The notes under the pieces were generated by a model. It made no database searches. It saw nothing but the letters and a program-made list of their open reading frames with translations, and was not told the DNA's origin. This document shows positions 4,824 to 12,818 of a stretch of DNA of 13,153 nt, piece by piece (positions within the stretch are counted from its first letter, which is position 1; the number at the start of each line of letters is the position of its first letter). Source of the stretch: Pseudomonadota bacterium. Lineage in GTDB: Bacteria > Desulfobacterota > Syntrophia > Syntrophales > UBA5619. A program made the translations under genes and the position numbers. The stretch is from positions 1-13,153 of the forward strand of contig JAHIMW010000192.1 of assembly GCA_018896355.1 (NCBI GenBank), read 5' to 3'.

Positions 4824-7070
4824 CTACAGCCCGGTCCAGAGGGCGATCCGGTAGGCCGCCATGCCGCCCAGATAGGAGACGACGAACGTCAGGACGAGGG
4901 AGGAGATGAACCAGAGGCGGTCGGCCATCTCCCGTCGCATGATCGCGATCGTAGCCGCGCAGGGTACAAAGAGCATCACGACCGTCAGGAAGGAGAGCGC
5001 CGAGGCGTGGCTCATCACGGAGGGGAGTGTCTGGAGCAGCCCCTGTTCGCCGACGCCGTAGAGGACGCCAAGCGTGGCCACCGCGTTTTCCTTGGCCACG
5101 AGGCTGGTCAGGAGCGCCGTCATCATCTTCCAATCGAGACCGAGGGGACGGCCGAGCGGTTCTATGAAACGCCCGATTCCGGCGAGGAAGCTGCTCTCCG
5201 TCTGCCCGGTGGGAAAGTAAGAGAGCAGCCAGACCAGGACGGAGACCGTCAGGATCACGGTTCCGGCCCTTTGGACGAAGGCGACGGTCCGCGACCGGAT
5301 GACGTTCAGGATCGTTCGCGGGTCGGGCCGGTGGTAGAGGGGGAGCTCCATGATGAAGGGGGTGGCCTCCTCCTTCGTCAGGAATGCGTGAACGACCATC
5401 CCCGTCGCGCCGAGGATGAGGATGTTCAGCGCGACAAGCGACCAGACGATAATGGTCGCATCGGCCGCGAAAATGGCGGCGGTGATGAAGGTCAAGACGG
5501 CGAGCCGGGCCGTGCACGGAACAAAGGGGGTCAAGAGAATCGTCAGCAGTCGCGCTCTCTTCGATTCAATGATCCGGACGCCGATGATCGCCGGGACGGT
5601 GCATCCGAAACCAAGGCACATCGGGATGAAGCTCTTGCCGTGGAGTCCCACGAGATGCATGAATCGATCCATGACAAAGGCGGCCCGGGCCATGTAACCC
5701 ACATCCTCGAGGAAGGCCAGCGTGGCGAAGAAGAGCAGCAGGATCGGGAGAAAGGTAAGGACCGATCCCACGCCTCCGATCACCCCGTCGATCAAGAGCC
5801 CCCGGAGCCAGTCCGGAGCGGTCGTCAGCAACGGCTCGATGCCGGCGGTGAAGCCGCGGACTAGCCCTTCCAGGAGTTTCTGGAGGGGGAAGCCGACCTG
5901 GTAGGTCAGGAAAAAGACGCAGCCGAGGACGGCGAGGAGGACCGGGATGCCGAAAGCAGGTCGGGTCAGCACGTGGTCGATCCGGTCGGTCATGACAACT
6001 TGTCCCATCCGGAACCGGGAGACGCAGGCGCGCGTGACCTTCTCGACCCAGTCGTACCGGCCGCAGACGACGGCGTGCAGGGAATCCTCATGGGCGATGA
6101 GGAGCGAACGGATCTGCCCCCATACCGGCGCCGGGGCCAGCCCCTCCATCATCGCCGAGATCTCCGGGTCCCCTTCCATGAGTTTGGCGGCGACCCAGGG
6201 TGTCGTGTACGGGGGGCGCACCGCATCCCGGATCAGGGTCGTCAGTTCCTCAAAGAGCTTGCGGTGATCCTCCCGGACCCGTGGAAGTTTAGGCCGGGGT
6301 TTCGCCTCCCCGCGGGAAACGGAGATGATCCGCTGAACGAGTTCCCGGATCCCGCGGTTTTTTGTCGCGACCATCGGGACGACCGGGAGACCGAGGGCCT
6401 TCTCCAGCGCTTCGGCGTCCACCCTGATCCCCTGCGCCTCCGCCACATCCAGCATGTTCAAGGCCACGATCACCGGCGAGCCGAGGAGGAGGATTTCCGC
6501 AAGGAGGTAGAGGCTCCGTTCGAGGGCGGCGGCGTTGACCAAAAGGACGATGAGGTCGGGGGCCTCGTGGATGACGAACTCCCGGGCGATCTTCTCCTCC
6601 TCCGAAAAGGCCGTCAGGCTGTAGGTGCCGGGGAGATCGACGATCCTCATCTCCACGCCGTCCGCGGCGTGCGCACCCTCCTTTTTTTCGACGGTTTTCC
6701 CGGGCCAGTTGCCGACATGCTGCGAAAGCCCCGTCAGGATATTGAACACCGTCGATTTTCCCGCGTTGGGCTGGCCGGCGAGGGCGACGAGGAGCGCCCT
6801 GCTCTGCGGGCGCAAAGCCTTCTCTTCACGGGGGAGACGTCTGACGAGGATCTTCGCGGCCTCGCCCGTTCCCAGAGCGACGCGCGTGTCGGCCACCTGG
6901 ACGATGACCAGCCCGCCGCTTGCGTGGAGAAAGCGTATCGTTGTGTTGAGGACGATCCCCATCCCCGCCAGCCGGCTAATCAGCGCGTGGCCGCCGGCGA
7001 TCGCATGGATGATTCCCTCTTCGCCGTTCCCGAGGGAGGTGACCGGCGGATATACGTTTGATGTTGTCAT
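4824..7070 (-). CDS. feoB: Ferrous iron transporter, FeoA-FeoB fusion
   Basis: The 748-residue inner-membrane protein imports Fe(II). Residues about 14-78 form a FeoA (SH3-like) domain, normally a separate protein, fused in front of the FeoB G domain. G motifs follow: GQPNAGKST (99-107), DLPG (145-148) and NMLD (205-208). After the GDI-like helical region come the membrane segments, including the two Gate regions with GFGCTVPAI and PFVPCTARL, and FVPCAATIAI near the C-terminus. The frame is open 172 codons further upstream, but the ATG at 7070 is chosen because the FeoA domain begins 14 residues later and GGAAAG lies just before it. The upstream part lacks homology-like features and overlaps the divergent cupin gene. 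No feoC was seen. Confidence 0.95.
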   Translation of the reverse strand: MTTSNVYPPVTSLGNGEEGIIHAIAGGHALISRLAGMGIVLNTTIRFLHASGGLVIVQVADTRVALGTGEAAKILVRRLPREEKALRPQSRALLVALAGQPNAGKSTVFNILTGLSQHVGNWPGKTVEKKEGAHAADGVEMRIVDLPGTYSLTAFSEEEKIAREFVIHEAPDLIVLLVNAAALERSLYLLAEILLLGSPVIVALNMLDVAEAQGIRVDAEALEKALGLPVVPMVATKNRGIRELVQRIISVSRGEAKPRPKLPRVREDHRKLFEELTTLIRDAVRPPYTTPWVAAKLMEGDPEISAMMEGLAPAPVWGQIRSLLIAHEDSLHAVVCGRYDWVEKVTRACVSRFRMGQVVMTDRIDHVLTRPAFGIPVLLAVLGCVFFLTYQVGFPLQKLLEGLVRGFTAGIEPLLTTAPDWLRGLLIDGVIGGVGSVLTFLPILLLFFATLAFLEDVGYMARAAFVMDRFMHLVGLHGKSFIPMCLGFGCTVPAIIGVRIIESKRARLLTILLTPFVPCTARLAVLTFITAAIFAADATIIVWSLVALNILILGATGMVVHAFLTKEEATPFIMELPLYHRPDPRTILNVIRSRTVAFVQRAGTVILTVSVLVWLLSYFPTGQTESSFLAGIGRFIEPLGRPLGLDWKMMTALLTSLVAKENAVATLGVLYGVGEQGLLQTLPSVMSHASALSFLTVVMLFVPCAATIAIMRREMADRLWFISSLVLTFVVSYLGGMAAYRIALWTGL

Positions 7071-7131
7071 GGTCTTTCCGCGATTCGATAGTTGGGTTCT
7101 CTTAGCACAAAACCATTTTAAAAAACAGCCC

Positions 7132-7162
7132 TTCTCATCAACGCTTCGCTGTGTTATGAGAA
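7132..7162. promoter_or_regulatory. Inverted repeat in the feoB/cupin divergent intergenic region
   Basis: TTCTCATCAAC (7132-7142) and GTTATGAGAA (7153-7162) are 10-bp complementary arms with one bulged C and a 10-nt loop. On the minus strand, six T residues (7125-7120) follow the stem after a 6-nt gap. It could be an operator for either gene or an attenuator-like hairpin in the feoB leader. It does not resemble a Fur box (GATAATGATAATCATTATC). Confidence 0.4.
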
Positions 7163-7238
7163 TACCGGATCGGGCCGCCCTGCGCGGGTGCGAAGGCGCC
7201 GGATCACATATTGCGGATGACTGCCTAAGGAGGGCATC

Positions 7239-7580
7239 ATGGAAACCGATCACCGTCCGTGGGGATACTACACGGTTCTGGCCGATGAGCCGGACCACAA
7301 GGTCAAGCGGATATGCGTTTATCCGGGGAAGCGGCTGAGCCTCCAGCGCCACCGACGCCGGGCGGAGCACTGGTTCCTTGTCCGCGGGGAGGCGGTGGCG
7401 ACCATCGAAGATCGGGAGATTTCCCTCCGGGCGGGCGAGGCCGTCGACATCCCCCGTGGGGCGTCCCATCGCCTCCGGAACACGGGAGACGAGGAGGCGG
7501 TTTTCATCGAGATCCAGACGGGGGACTATTTTGGAGAGGATGATATCGAACGGATTGCGGACGACTACGGCCGCGTCTGA
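7239..7580 (+). CDS. Single-domain cupin of the mannose-6-phosphate isomerase type II family
   Basis: The 113-residue protein matches the C-terminal cupin of bifunctional ManC/AlgA enzymes: RPWGYY near the start, then VKRICVYPGKRLSLQRH and AEHWFLVRGEA, with the metal-binding histidines of the first cupin motif (QRH, EHW) and H of ASHRLRN in the second. Free-standing members of this family are annotated as mannose-6-phosphate isomerases, acting in the fructose-6-phosphate to mannose-6-phosphate step, though many are of unproven function. The ATG is preceded by AAGGAGG. It diverges from feoB, and its end overlaps the convergent amidohydrolase gene by 16 nt. No sugar-nucleotide genes lie nearby, so the substrate is uncertain. 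Confidence 0.85.
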   Translation: METDHRPWGYYTVLADEPDHKVKRICVYPGKRLSLQRHRRRAEHWFLVRGEAVATIEDREISLRAGEAVDIPRGASHRLRNTGDEEAVFIEIQTGDYFGEDDIERIADDYGRV

Positions 7581-8416
7581 GAACAATCCCGGATGAGGCG
7601 CAGGCCGTTGTCGCGGAAGACCGCATCGTAGAAGCTCTGGGAGAGGCCGAATCCGAGGAGGGTGTCGATCTCATCCTCACGGGGGAACAGGATATTCGGA
7701 AAGTCCGAACCATAGAGGATCCGCTCCCGGTGCGTCTCCAGAAAATCGTTGCCGAGATCGAACATGGAGCCGAGTTGGGGGAGGAAGGAGAAGGCCGTGT
7801 CCATGTAAATCCCGGGATGGTCGGCGAGGAGCTCCCCGAAAGCCCCGTACTCCAGGGACCCCATGTGGGCGACGATCGCCGGGAGGTCCGGATAGCGGGC
7901 GAGGAGCCGCCGGAAGGGGGCGACGCCTACGAACGCGTTTCCAACCGGCCCTGTTCCCACATGGAAGAGGAGCCTTTTCCGCTTTGCCATGACCAGCTCA
8001 TAGAGCGGGAAGAGGCGCTCGTCGTCGGGGTAGAAACGCTGGACGAGGAGTTGCAGCTTGAAGCCGAGGATTCGGGGGTGGTCCAGCAGGTCGGCGGCCA
8101 TTGCGAGACCGTCCTTGTCGTCGGGATGAAAGGCCGCAAAACAGTAAAGGTCCGGCAACTCCGCCAGAATGTTCCGGTTCCAGTCGTTGAGTCCCCGCGC
8201 AATGTCTTTCCGATGGGCGTAATTGGAATAGACAACAGGGCCGACGCCCCGCTCGCGGAGGTAAGCGATGCACCCGCGCCAGTACAACGGATGGAGAACG
8301 TTCCACCCGTAGTCCGTGACGAACTGTCGCCGGATCGCGTCGAACAGGCGGTCCGGAAAGAGATGGACGTGGAAGTCCACCAGCGGCTGAGGCAGGCGTT
8401 TCGCCTCCGGCGGCAT
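7565..8416 (-). CDS. Amidohydrolase family protein (amidohydrolase 2, TIM-barrel)
   Basis: The 283-residue protein has the metal-dependent hydrolase signature: VDFHVHLFP (H16, H18), LFHVGTG, IVAHMGS and LYGSDFPNI, in the order of the TIM-barrel amidohydrolase-2 family that includes decarboxylases and lactonases. The substrate cannot be told from sequence. The frame extends upstream, but ATG 8416 is chosen: GGAGAGG precedes it and the domain starts at residue 12. Its ATG overlaps the stop of the lysine-rich ORF by one base (TGATG), implying translational coupling, and it closes the minus-strand gene cluster. Its 3' end overlaps the cupin gene on the other strand. Confidence 0.88.
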   Translation of the reverse strand: MPPEAKRLPQPLVDFHVHLFPDRLFDAIRRQFVTDYGWNVLHPLYWRGCIAYLRERGVGPVVYSNYAHRKDIARGLNDWNRNILAELPDLYCFAAFHPDDKDGLAMAADLLDHPRILGFKLQLLVQRFYPDDERLFPLYELVMAKRKRLLFHVGTGPVGNAFVGVAPFRRLLARYPDLPAIVAHMGSLEYGAFGELLADHPGIYMDTAFSFLPQLGSMFDLGNDFLETHRERILYGSDFPNILFPREDEIDTLLGFGLSQSFYDAVFRDNGLRLIRDCSQTRP

Positions 8417-8529
8417 CAGGCCTCTCCGGCTTTCCCCGTCTTCTTCAGCCGCTTGGCCTCTTTCTTTTCCTTCAACGTTTTGGAAGGTTTTTTCTTGGTG
8501 TCTTTTTTGACGTCCTTGTCTTTGCCCAT
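8416..8529 (-). CDS. Lysine-rich 37-aa protein, or frameshifted C-terminal tail of YgiQ
   Basis: The ORF starts MGKDKDVKKDTKKKPSKTLK; 15 of its 37 residues are lysine. A strong ribosome binding site, GGGAGGAG, lies six bases before the ATG, supporting independent translation. Its first 58 nt overlap the end of ygiQ in the -1 frame, and its stop overlaps the amidohydrolase start (TGATG). YgiQ homologues often end in a disordered basic tail. This ORF may therefore be such a tail, joined either by programmed -1 frameshifting at A-AAA-AAG (8508-8502) or lost by mutation. It has no predicted fold; a nucleic-acid or ribosome contact would be only a guess. Confidence 0.55.
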   Translation of the reverse strand: MGKDKDVKKDTKKKPSKTLKEKKEAKRLKKTGKAGEA

Positions 8530-10271
8530 GGGTTCTCCTCCCGTGTGATTTGCCGATCTCCGCTGTTCCCATACCCGAACCGGCTGGTTTTCGCAACCAA
8601 AATCTTCTTCTGCAGCTCCCTGCCGGCGGCCGTCTTCTCCACAAAAAGCCTTCTCCCGTTCCAGGGATCCCGCCTGGTATGGTACATCAACGTGGAGATC
8701 GTCCCGGGGGTTGGGGTGAAGAGCTGGACCTGCTCCGGTTGAAGCGCGAGTTGCCGGACGGCGAAACGGCGGAGCCCCTCCATGTCCGTCTGCGTGCAAC
8801 CGGGATGGGCGGCGATCAGGTAGTAGGTCAGAAACTGCTCTTTTCCCGCCCCTGCCGTGAGTTTGCAAAAGAGATCGCGGAAGGCGAGCAGCGACGCGAT
8901 ACCCGGTTTCCCCATGCAGCGGAGAACCTTTTCCTCCGAGTGTTCAGGGGCGACCTTCATCTGTCCGGAGACGTGGTGTCGAACGACCTCGCGGAGGTAG
9001 GGGATGCCGTGTTTCCTGTCGGCGAGCAGAAGGTCGTACCGGATGCCGGAGGCGACGATCGCCTGTTTGACGCCGGGAACCTCCCGGAGTTTCCTAAGGA
9101 GGGCGATCTGGCGGCGGTGATCGGGACGGAGGTTTTCGCAGACAACAGGGTGGAGACAATTTCGGTCGGAGCAGGCGCCAAGGAGAAGCTTCTTCCGGCA
9201 TTCGAACCCGTACATGTTGGCTGTCGGCCCCCCGACATCGAGGATGCGCCCGTGAAAGCCGGGGAGGGAGGCCAGCAATTTTGCTTCCCGGAGGATCGAG
9301 GTCTCGCTCCGCGAGCTGACCTGCCGCCCCTCGTGGACGGCGATAGCGCAGAAATGACACCCCGCATAGCATCCCCGGTGGGTGGCGATCGAAAAGCGGA
9401 CCGTCTCCAGCGCCCGGATTTCGCCGTCGCGGCGGTGGGAGGGGTGAACCGCCCGAGCGAAGTCCATTCCATGGACATCGTCCATCTCCGCCTCCGTCAG
9501 CGGCGGCGCCGGCGGGTTGTGGATGAGCCAGCGGGAGTCCTGCTTCTGGCAGAGCCCCTGCGCCGTCCGGTGATCCTGGTTTCGGTGGAAGTCCAGGAAC
9601 ATCTTTTCAAAAGCCGCCGGGTCTGCCGCCGCCTCTTGCCATGAGGGGAGTTCCTGAAATCCCGGCTTTCGTTCCGCCGCGGCGTAGCAGAGACCCCGCA
9701 GGTCCGAGACGTTCCGCCCCTCCCGCAGGCAGGCGGCGATTTCCAGGACTGTATTTTCCGCCATGCCGTAGAGGAGAAAATCGGCCTTTGCGTCGATCAG
9801 GACCGAGCGGCGCACCCGGTTCGACCAGACGTCGTAATGGGCGATCCGCCGGAGGCTTGCCTCAATCCCGCCGAGGACGATGGGCGCCGTATGCTTGAAA
9901 TGACGGCGGATCAGGTTGGTATAGGCGATCACCGCGCGGTCGGGACGGCGGTTGTTGACCCCGCCGGCCGTGAAGTCGTCCTCCCGTCGTCTCTTCCCGG
10001 AGGCGGTGCGGTTCGCGACCATGGAATCGATGCAGCCGCCCGTGACGCCCCAGAAGAGCAGCGGCTCGCCGAGTCGCGCGATATCATTTTTCGAGCCCAC
10101 GTCCGGCTGGGGGATGATCCCGACGCGGTATCCGGCGGCGAGCAGCCGCCGGCCGATCACGGAGACGCCGACAAAGGGGCTGTCAAGGTAGCTGTCTCCG
10201 CTGATCAGGATCACATCGAGCCGCGTCCAGCCGAGATCCCGGATCTCCTCAGACGTGGCGGGGATAAACAC
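8472..10271 (-). CDS. ygiQ: YgiQ family radical SAM protein (UPF0313)
   Basis: The 599-residue protein has the YgiQ architecture: an N-terminal Rossmann-like region (RLDVILISGDSYLDSPFVG at 17-35, then GGIEASLRRIAHYDVW at 134-149) and a radical SAM core with the iron-sulfur motif C301-x3-C305-x2-C308 in CYAGCHFC. Conserved segments such as MKVAPEHSE, TYYLIAAHPG and QLFTPTPGT follow. The reaction catalysed is unknown for the family. The start is a GTG at 10271 with GGAGGAG just upstream. E. coli YgiQ is longer (about 740 residues) and ends in a basic disordered tail; here the frame stops early in a basic stretch that overlaps a lysine-rich ORF. It is the third gene of the minus-strand cluster, 86 nt after the MBL gene. 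Confidence 0.95.
   Translation of the reverse strand: MFIPATSEEIRDLGWTRLDVILISGDSYLDSPFVGVSVIGRRLLAAGYRVGIIPQPDVGSKNDIARLGEPLLFWGVTGGCIDSMVANRTASGKRRREDDFTAGGVNNRRPDRAVIAYTNLIRRHFKHTAPIVLGGIEASLRRIAHYDVWSNRVRRSVLIDAKADFLLYGMAENTVLEIAACLREGRNVSDLRGLCYAAAERKPGFQELPSWQEAAADPAAFEKMFLDFHRNQDHRTAQGLCQKQDSRWLIHNPPAPPLTEAEMDDVHGMDFARAVHPSHRRDGEIRALETVRFSIATHRGCYAGCHFCAIAVHEGRQVSSRSETSILREAKLLASLPGFHGRILDVGGPTANMYGFECRKKLLLGACSDRNCLHPVVCENLRPDHRRQIALLRKLREVPGVKQAIVASGIRYDLLLADRKHGIPYLREVVRHHVSGQMKVAPEHSEEKVLRCMGKPGIASLLAFRDLFCKLTAGAGKEQFLTYYLIAAHPGCTQTDMEGLRRFAVRQLALQPEQVQLFTPTPGTISTLMYHTRRDPWNGRRLFVEKTAAGRELQKKILVAKTSRFGYGNSGDRQITREENPWAKTRTSKKTPRKNLPKR
8487..8508 (-). other. Two slippery heptamers in the ygiQ/small-ORF overlap
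   Basis: In the ygiQ frame, TCA-AAA-AAG contains A-AAA-AAG (8508-8502) and AGA-AAA-AAC contains A-AAA-AAC (8493-8487). Both have the X-XXY-YYZ phase needed for -1 slippage, and -1 is exactly the frame of the lysine-rich ORF. A weak CCTTC/GAAGG hairpin follows. The Shine-Dalgarno of the small ORF lies 26 nt upstream, farther than usual for a stimulator. Confidence 0.45.
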
Positions 10272-10357
10272 GAACTCTCCTCCATTTGCACAAACAGGCT
10301 ATTTTATCCGTTGCAGTTTCCAGGTTGCGATGGATCGCCGTGCCGATGTATTTTGGC

Positions 10358-11191
10358 TCACAGCGTAATTTCCATATCCTGGTGCAGCGCGAAACACTCC
10401 AGCGGCCTGCCGGTCGCGATTCTCCGGCAGTCATCCACCATCCCGTCCACCGCCTCGTCCGTCCGATCCTGGTTGTGGTGGAATAGGCCGAGACGGGCGA
10501 CGCCGGCGTCGAGGGCAAGGCGCACGGCGTCCGTGTAGACGGAATGGCCCCAGGTCCGGGTCAGAAGATAATCTTCGGGGAGGTATTCGGCATCGTGAAC
10601 CAGAAGGTCCGCCTTTTTTGCGAAGGCTCGGTAATCCTCATATTTCAGGCCGCCCGGGTGCCGGTAGGTCAGTTCGTTGTCGGTCAGAAAGACGAAGGAT
10701 CTCCCCTCTTCCTCGAAACGGTATCCCCGCCCCTGATTCGGGTGGCTGATCGGAATGGGGGTGACGGTCATGCCGCCGATTTGAAAGGTCTCCTGACAGG
10801 TTTCCTGATAGCGGATGTCCGCCTCGATGTCCCCAAAATTTACAGGGAAATAGGGGGGGCTCATGACGGACGCGATCATTTCCCGGAAGGAGGTGCGCGT
10901 AAAGGGACATCCGGCAAGGTCGATCCGCGTGTCGGTCAGGTAGATGGGCTTGAAAAAAGGGAACCCCATGACGTGATCCCAATGGGTGTGGGTAAAGATC
11001 ATCGTATAGTCGTGACGGTTCTCGGCCAGGAGATGGTTCCCCAGCCTTCGGATGCCCGATCCGGCGTCGATGATGATGATGTGGTCGTCTTTCGTCCGGA
11101 TTTCAAAGCAGGTCGTATCTCCCCCGTACCGGTCGTATTCCCTGCCTGAAACCGGAATGGAACCCCTTGCACCCCAGCAGCGGATCAACAT
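10358..11191 (-). CDS. MBL-fold metallo-hydrolase (RNase Z / PhnP-like)
   Basis: The 277-residue protein has the metallo-beta-lactamase zinc site: H68, H70, D72, H73 in THTHWDH, then H150 in ISHP, D171 in FLTDNE and H216 in WGHSVYTD. Its start, IRCWGARGSIPVSG, is typical of the COG1235 group that includes RNase Z-like and cyclic phosphodiesterase-like enzymes; the substrate is probably a phosphodiester but is unproven. The start is backed by GGGAGAAG shortly before the ATG. It follows the HD-GYP gene by 21 nt on the same strand, so the two are likely cotranscribed; this hints at a link to cyclic-nucleotide signalling. Confidence 0.9.
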   Translation of the reverse strand: MLIRCWGARGSIPVSGREYDRYGGDTTCFEIRTKDDHIIIIDAGSGIRRLGNHLLAENRHDYTMIFTHTHWDHVMGFPFFKPIYLTDTRIDLAGCPFTRTSFREMIASVMSPPYFPVNFGDIEADIRYQETCQETFQIGGMTVTPIPISHPNQGRGYRFEEEGRSFVFLTDNELTYRHPGGLKYEDYRAFAKKADLLVHDAEYLPEDYLLTRTWGHSVYTDAVRLALDAGVARLGLFHHNQDRTDEAVDGMVDDCRRIATGRPLECFALHQDMEITL

Positions 11192-11212
11192 ATTATCTTC
11201 TCCCTTTGCAGT

Positions 11213-12754
11213 TCAGACAATTAGACGGAAATCCTTTTCCAGAAAAATGGACCGGCAGGCATCGACCACGGCGGGGTCGTAAAGAATCCCTCTCTGAGAC
11301 AGGATCTCTTCCAGCGCCTTCTCCAGCCCCGGCAAAGGCCGGTAGGCCCGCGGCGAAGCCATCGCCTCCACCACATCCGCTACCGCCAGCACCCGCGCCC
11401 CCTGCAGGATCTCTTCTCCCTTCAGACCCAGCGGATATCCCGAACCATCCATCCGTTCATGATGCTGCCAGACGATCCGTGAAACGGGCCACGGAAACTC
11501 GCCGTCCTTCAGCATATCGTACCCCGTCTGCGCGTGCGTCTTGATCAACTGGAACTCCGATTCCGACAACTTTCCCGGCTTGCCCAGGATCTCCGCCGGC
11601 AACGAGATTTTTCCGATGTCATGGATGAGGGCCGCCATCCGGATCCCATCGATCTCTTCCTCGGAAAGCCCCATCTCTGTCGCGATTGCCCTCGCCAGAT
11701 CCGCTACCCGTTTCTGGTGGCCTGCCGAGCAGGGATCTTTGACTTCGACCGCCGTGACCAGTGTTGTCAACGTCGCCCCCATCGCCCGCCGCAGGTTGAC
11801 CAATGTCCGATTCAGGTTTTCCTCCTCCTCGCGGTGGTTGGTCAGCGACCGCTGAAGAGAACCGGTCCGCTGCCGGACGGCCATGGTCACCCGCGTCTGA
11901 TAGCCTGCCGCAAGGCCGATCAGGAGGGCGGTCAGGAAGGCAAGCGCAAGCGTGAGCCCCCGGAACTGAAGAAGGGGTCTCTCCACGGCCGCGCTCCATC
12001 CCCCGGCAGGAAGGGCAGCCAGTTTCCAGGATCCGTCCGGCAGATCCACCTGGAAGGAGATGGGGTCTCCCTCCAACGCAGCTTTTTTTCCAAAGAAGAT
12101 ACGGCCGGAACGGTCCAGCAGCCCGATCTCCAGACCGCTCGGTGGGGAATCCAGACCCGCCTGGGTGAGGATCGGGGGGAGATCCAGGACGAGGGAGATC
12201 AGTCCCCACAAGTTTTCCTTCGCATAAACGGCCTGCCGTGCGACGAGTCCCAGCCCTTTGGGGCGCAGCGCATAAGGGCCGCTGATCACGATCCGGCGCG
12301 AGCGGACGGCGCGCTGGATGTCGGTGCGGATTCGGGGGCGCGGATCGCGGAGCAGATCATGTCCGGCGAGGCTTTCGCTGCTTCCCGCCGGGAAGAGAAA
12401 CTGGGTGATCCCATCGGGGGCGATGGAGAGGCTGTGGACGCCGCTCTCCCCGCTGAAAAGGCCCGCCGCATAGGCGGCGAATTCCACCGCAGAAATCTCC
12501 TGACCCGCGTCGACGCGTCCGTCCACTAAGGTCTTGAGCGCCTTCAGAATGGCCAGCCGGCCGTTGATTTCCGTGCCGAGGGATCGACCCTGAATGGCCA
12601 GGAATTCGCCTATCTGTGCCCGTTTTTCGGTGAGGAGCTTACCCTGGTACCATAGCCCGGTCCACCACCAGAAAGGCAGCAGCAGGATCAGCGCAAGCAG
12701 GGCGGCGATCACGGTCCTGCGGAGCGATTTGTTCTTCAACGGTGACTGGATCAT
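11213..12754 (-). CDS. CHASE-domain sensor with HD-GYP cyclic-di-GMP phosphodiesterase
   Basis: The 513-residue membrane sensor has a first transmembrane helix at about 12-35 and a periplasmic region up to 263. That region matches a CHASE domain (GVHSLSIAPDG, then LAGHDLLRDPRPR and VISGPYAL). A second helix lies at about 264-285, and a coiled-coil linker at about 295-325 precedes the HD-GYP domain. Metal and catalytic residues are present: E337, H346, H378-D379 (HDIGKI), H407, H431-H432, D460, with the GYP loop DGSGYP at 436-441. Family knowledge gives c-di-GMP hydrolysis, controlled by an unknown extracytoplasmic ligand. No PAS, HAMP or GGDEF domain is seen. The ATG has no strong ribosome binding site, and no other start lies just upstream. 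It is the first gene of the cluster. Confidence 0.93.
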   Translation of the reverse strand: MIQSPLKNKSLRRTVIAALLALILLLPFWWWTGLWYQGKLLTEKRAQIGEFLAIQGRSLGTEINGRLAILKALKTLVDGRVDAGQEISAVEFAAYAAGLFSGESGVHSLSIAPDGITQFLFPAGSSESLAGHDLLRDPRPRIRTDIQRAVRSRRIVISGPYALRPKGLGLVARQAVYAKENLWGLISLVLDLPPILTQAGLDSPPSGLEIGLLDRSGRIFFGKKAALEGDPISFQVDLPDGSWKLAALPAGGWSAAVERPLLQFRGLTLALAFLTALLIGLAAGYQTRVTMAVRQRTGSLQRSLTNHREEEENLNRTLVNLRRAMGATLTTLVTAVEVKDPCSAGHQKRVADLARAIATEMGLSEEEIDGIRMAALIHDIGKISLPAEILGKPGKLSESEFQLIKTHAQTGYDMLKDGEFPWPVSRIVWQHHERMDGSGYPLGLKGEEILQGARVLAVADVVEAMASPRAYRPLPGLEKALEEILSQRGILYDPAVVDACRSIFLEKDFRLIV

Positions 12755-12800
12755 GGGCGTCCCGACAATGAAGGAAGGCGTGAAAAGTCCTCTCCGGTCT

Positions 12801-12818
12801 GTTCAACCGTTAGTTCAA
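12801..12818. repeat. Tandem GTTCAA sites over the HD-GYP promoter
   Basis: GTTCAA occurs at 12801-12806 and 12813-12818, 12 bp apart, so on about the same face of the helix. The second copy overlaps the -10 box of the promoter read leftward and the first lies at the expected start site. A repressor site is possible; two hexamers alone are weak evidence. Confidence 0.3.

Noticed and set aside
4812..5864. Long plus-strand frame rich in Gly, Asp, Glu and Arg opposite feoB
   Set aside because: It is the antisense of the high-GC feoB coding sequence; composition is repetitive and no domain is recognisable.
5973..7061. Second long plus-strand frame opposite the feoB G domain
   Set aside because: It is the antisense shadow of a clearly homologous gene, with no ribosome binding site or motifs.
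7071..7586. Upstream extension of the feoB frame by 172 codons
   Set aside because: It overlaps the divergent cupin gene on the other strand, has no domain-like content, and the ATG at 7070 with GGAAAG fits the start of the FeoA domain.
8550..9644. 364-codon plus-strand frame opposite ygiQ
   Set aside because: It lies entirely antisense to the radical SAM gene with no protein-family features; open because of GC-rich codon usage.
11534..12529. 331-codon plus-strand frame opposite the HD-GYP gene
   Set aside because: It is antisense to a gene with full CHASE and HD-GYP motifs; no independent support.
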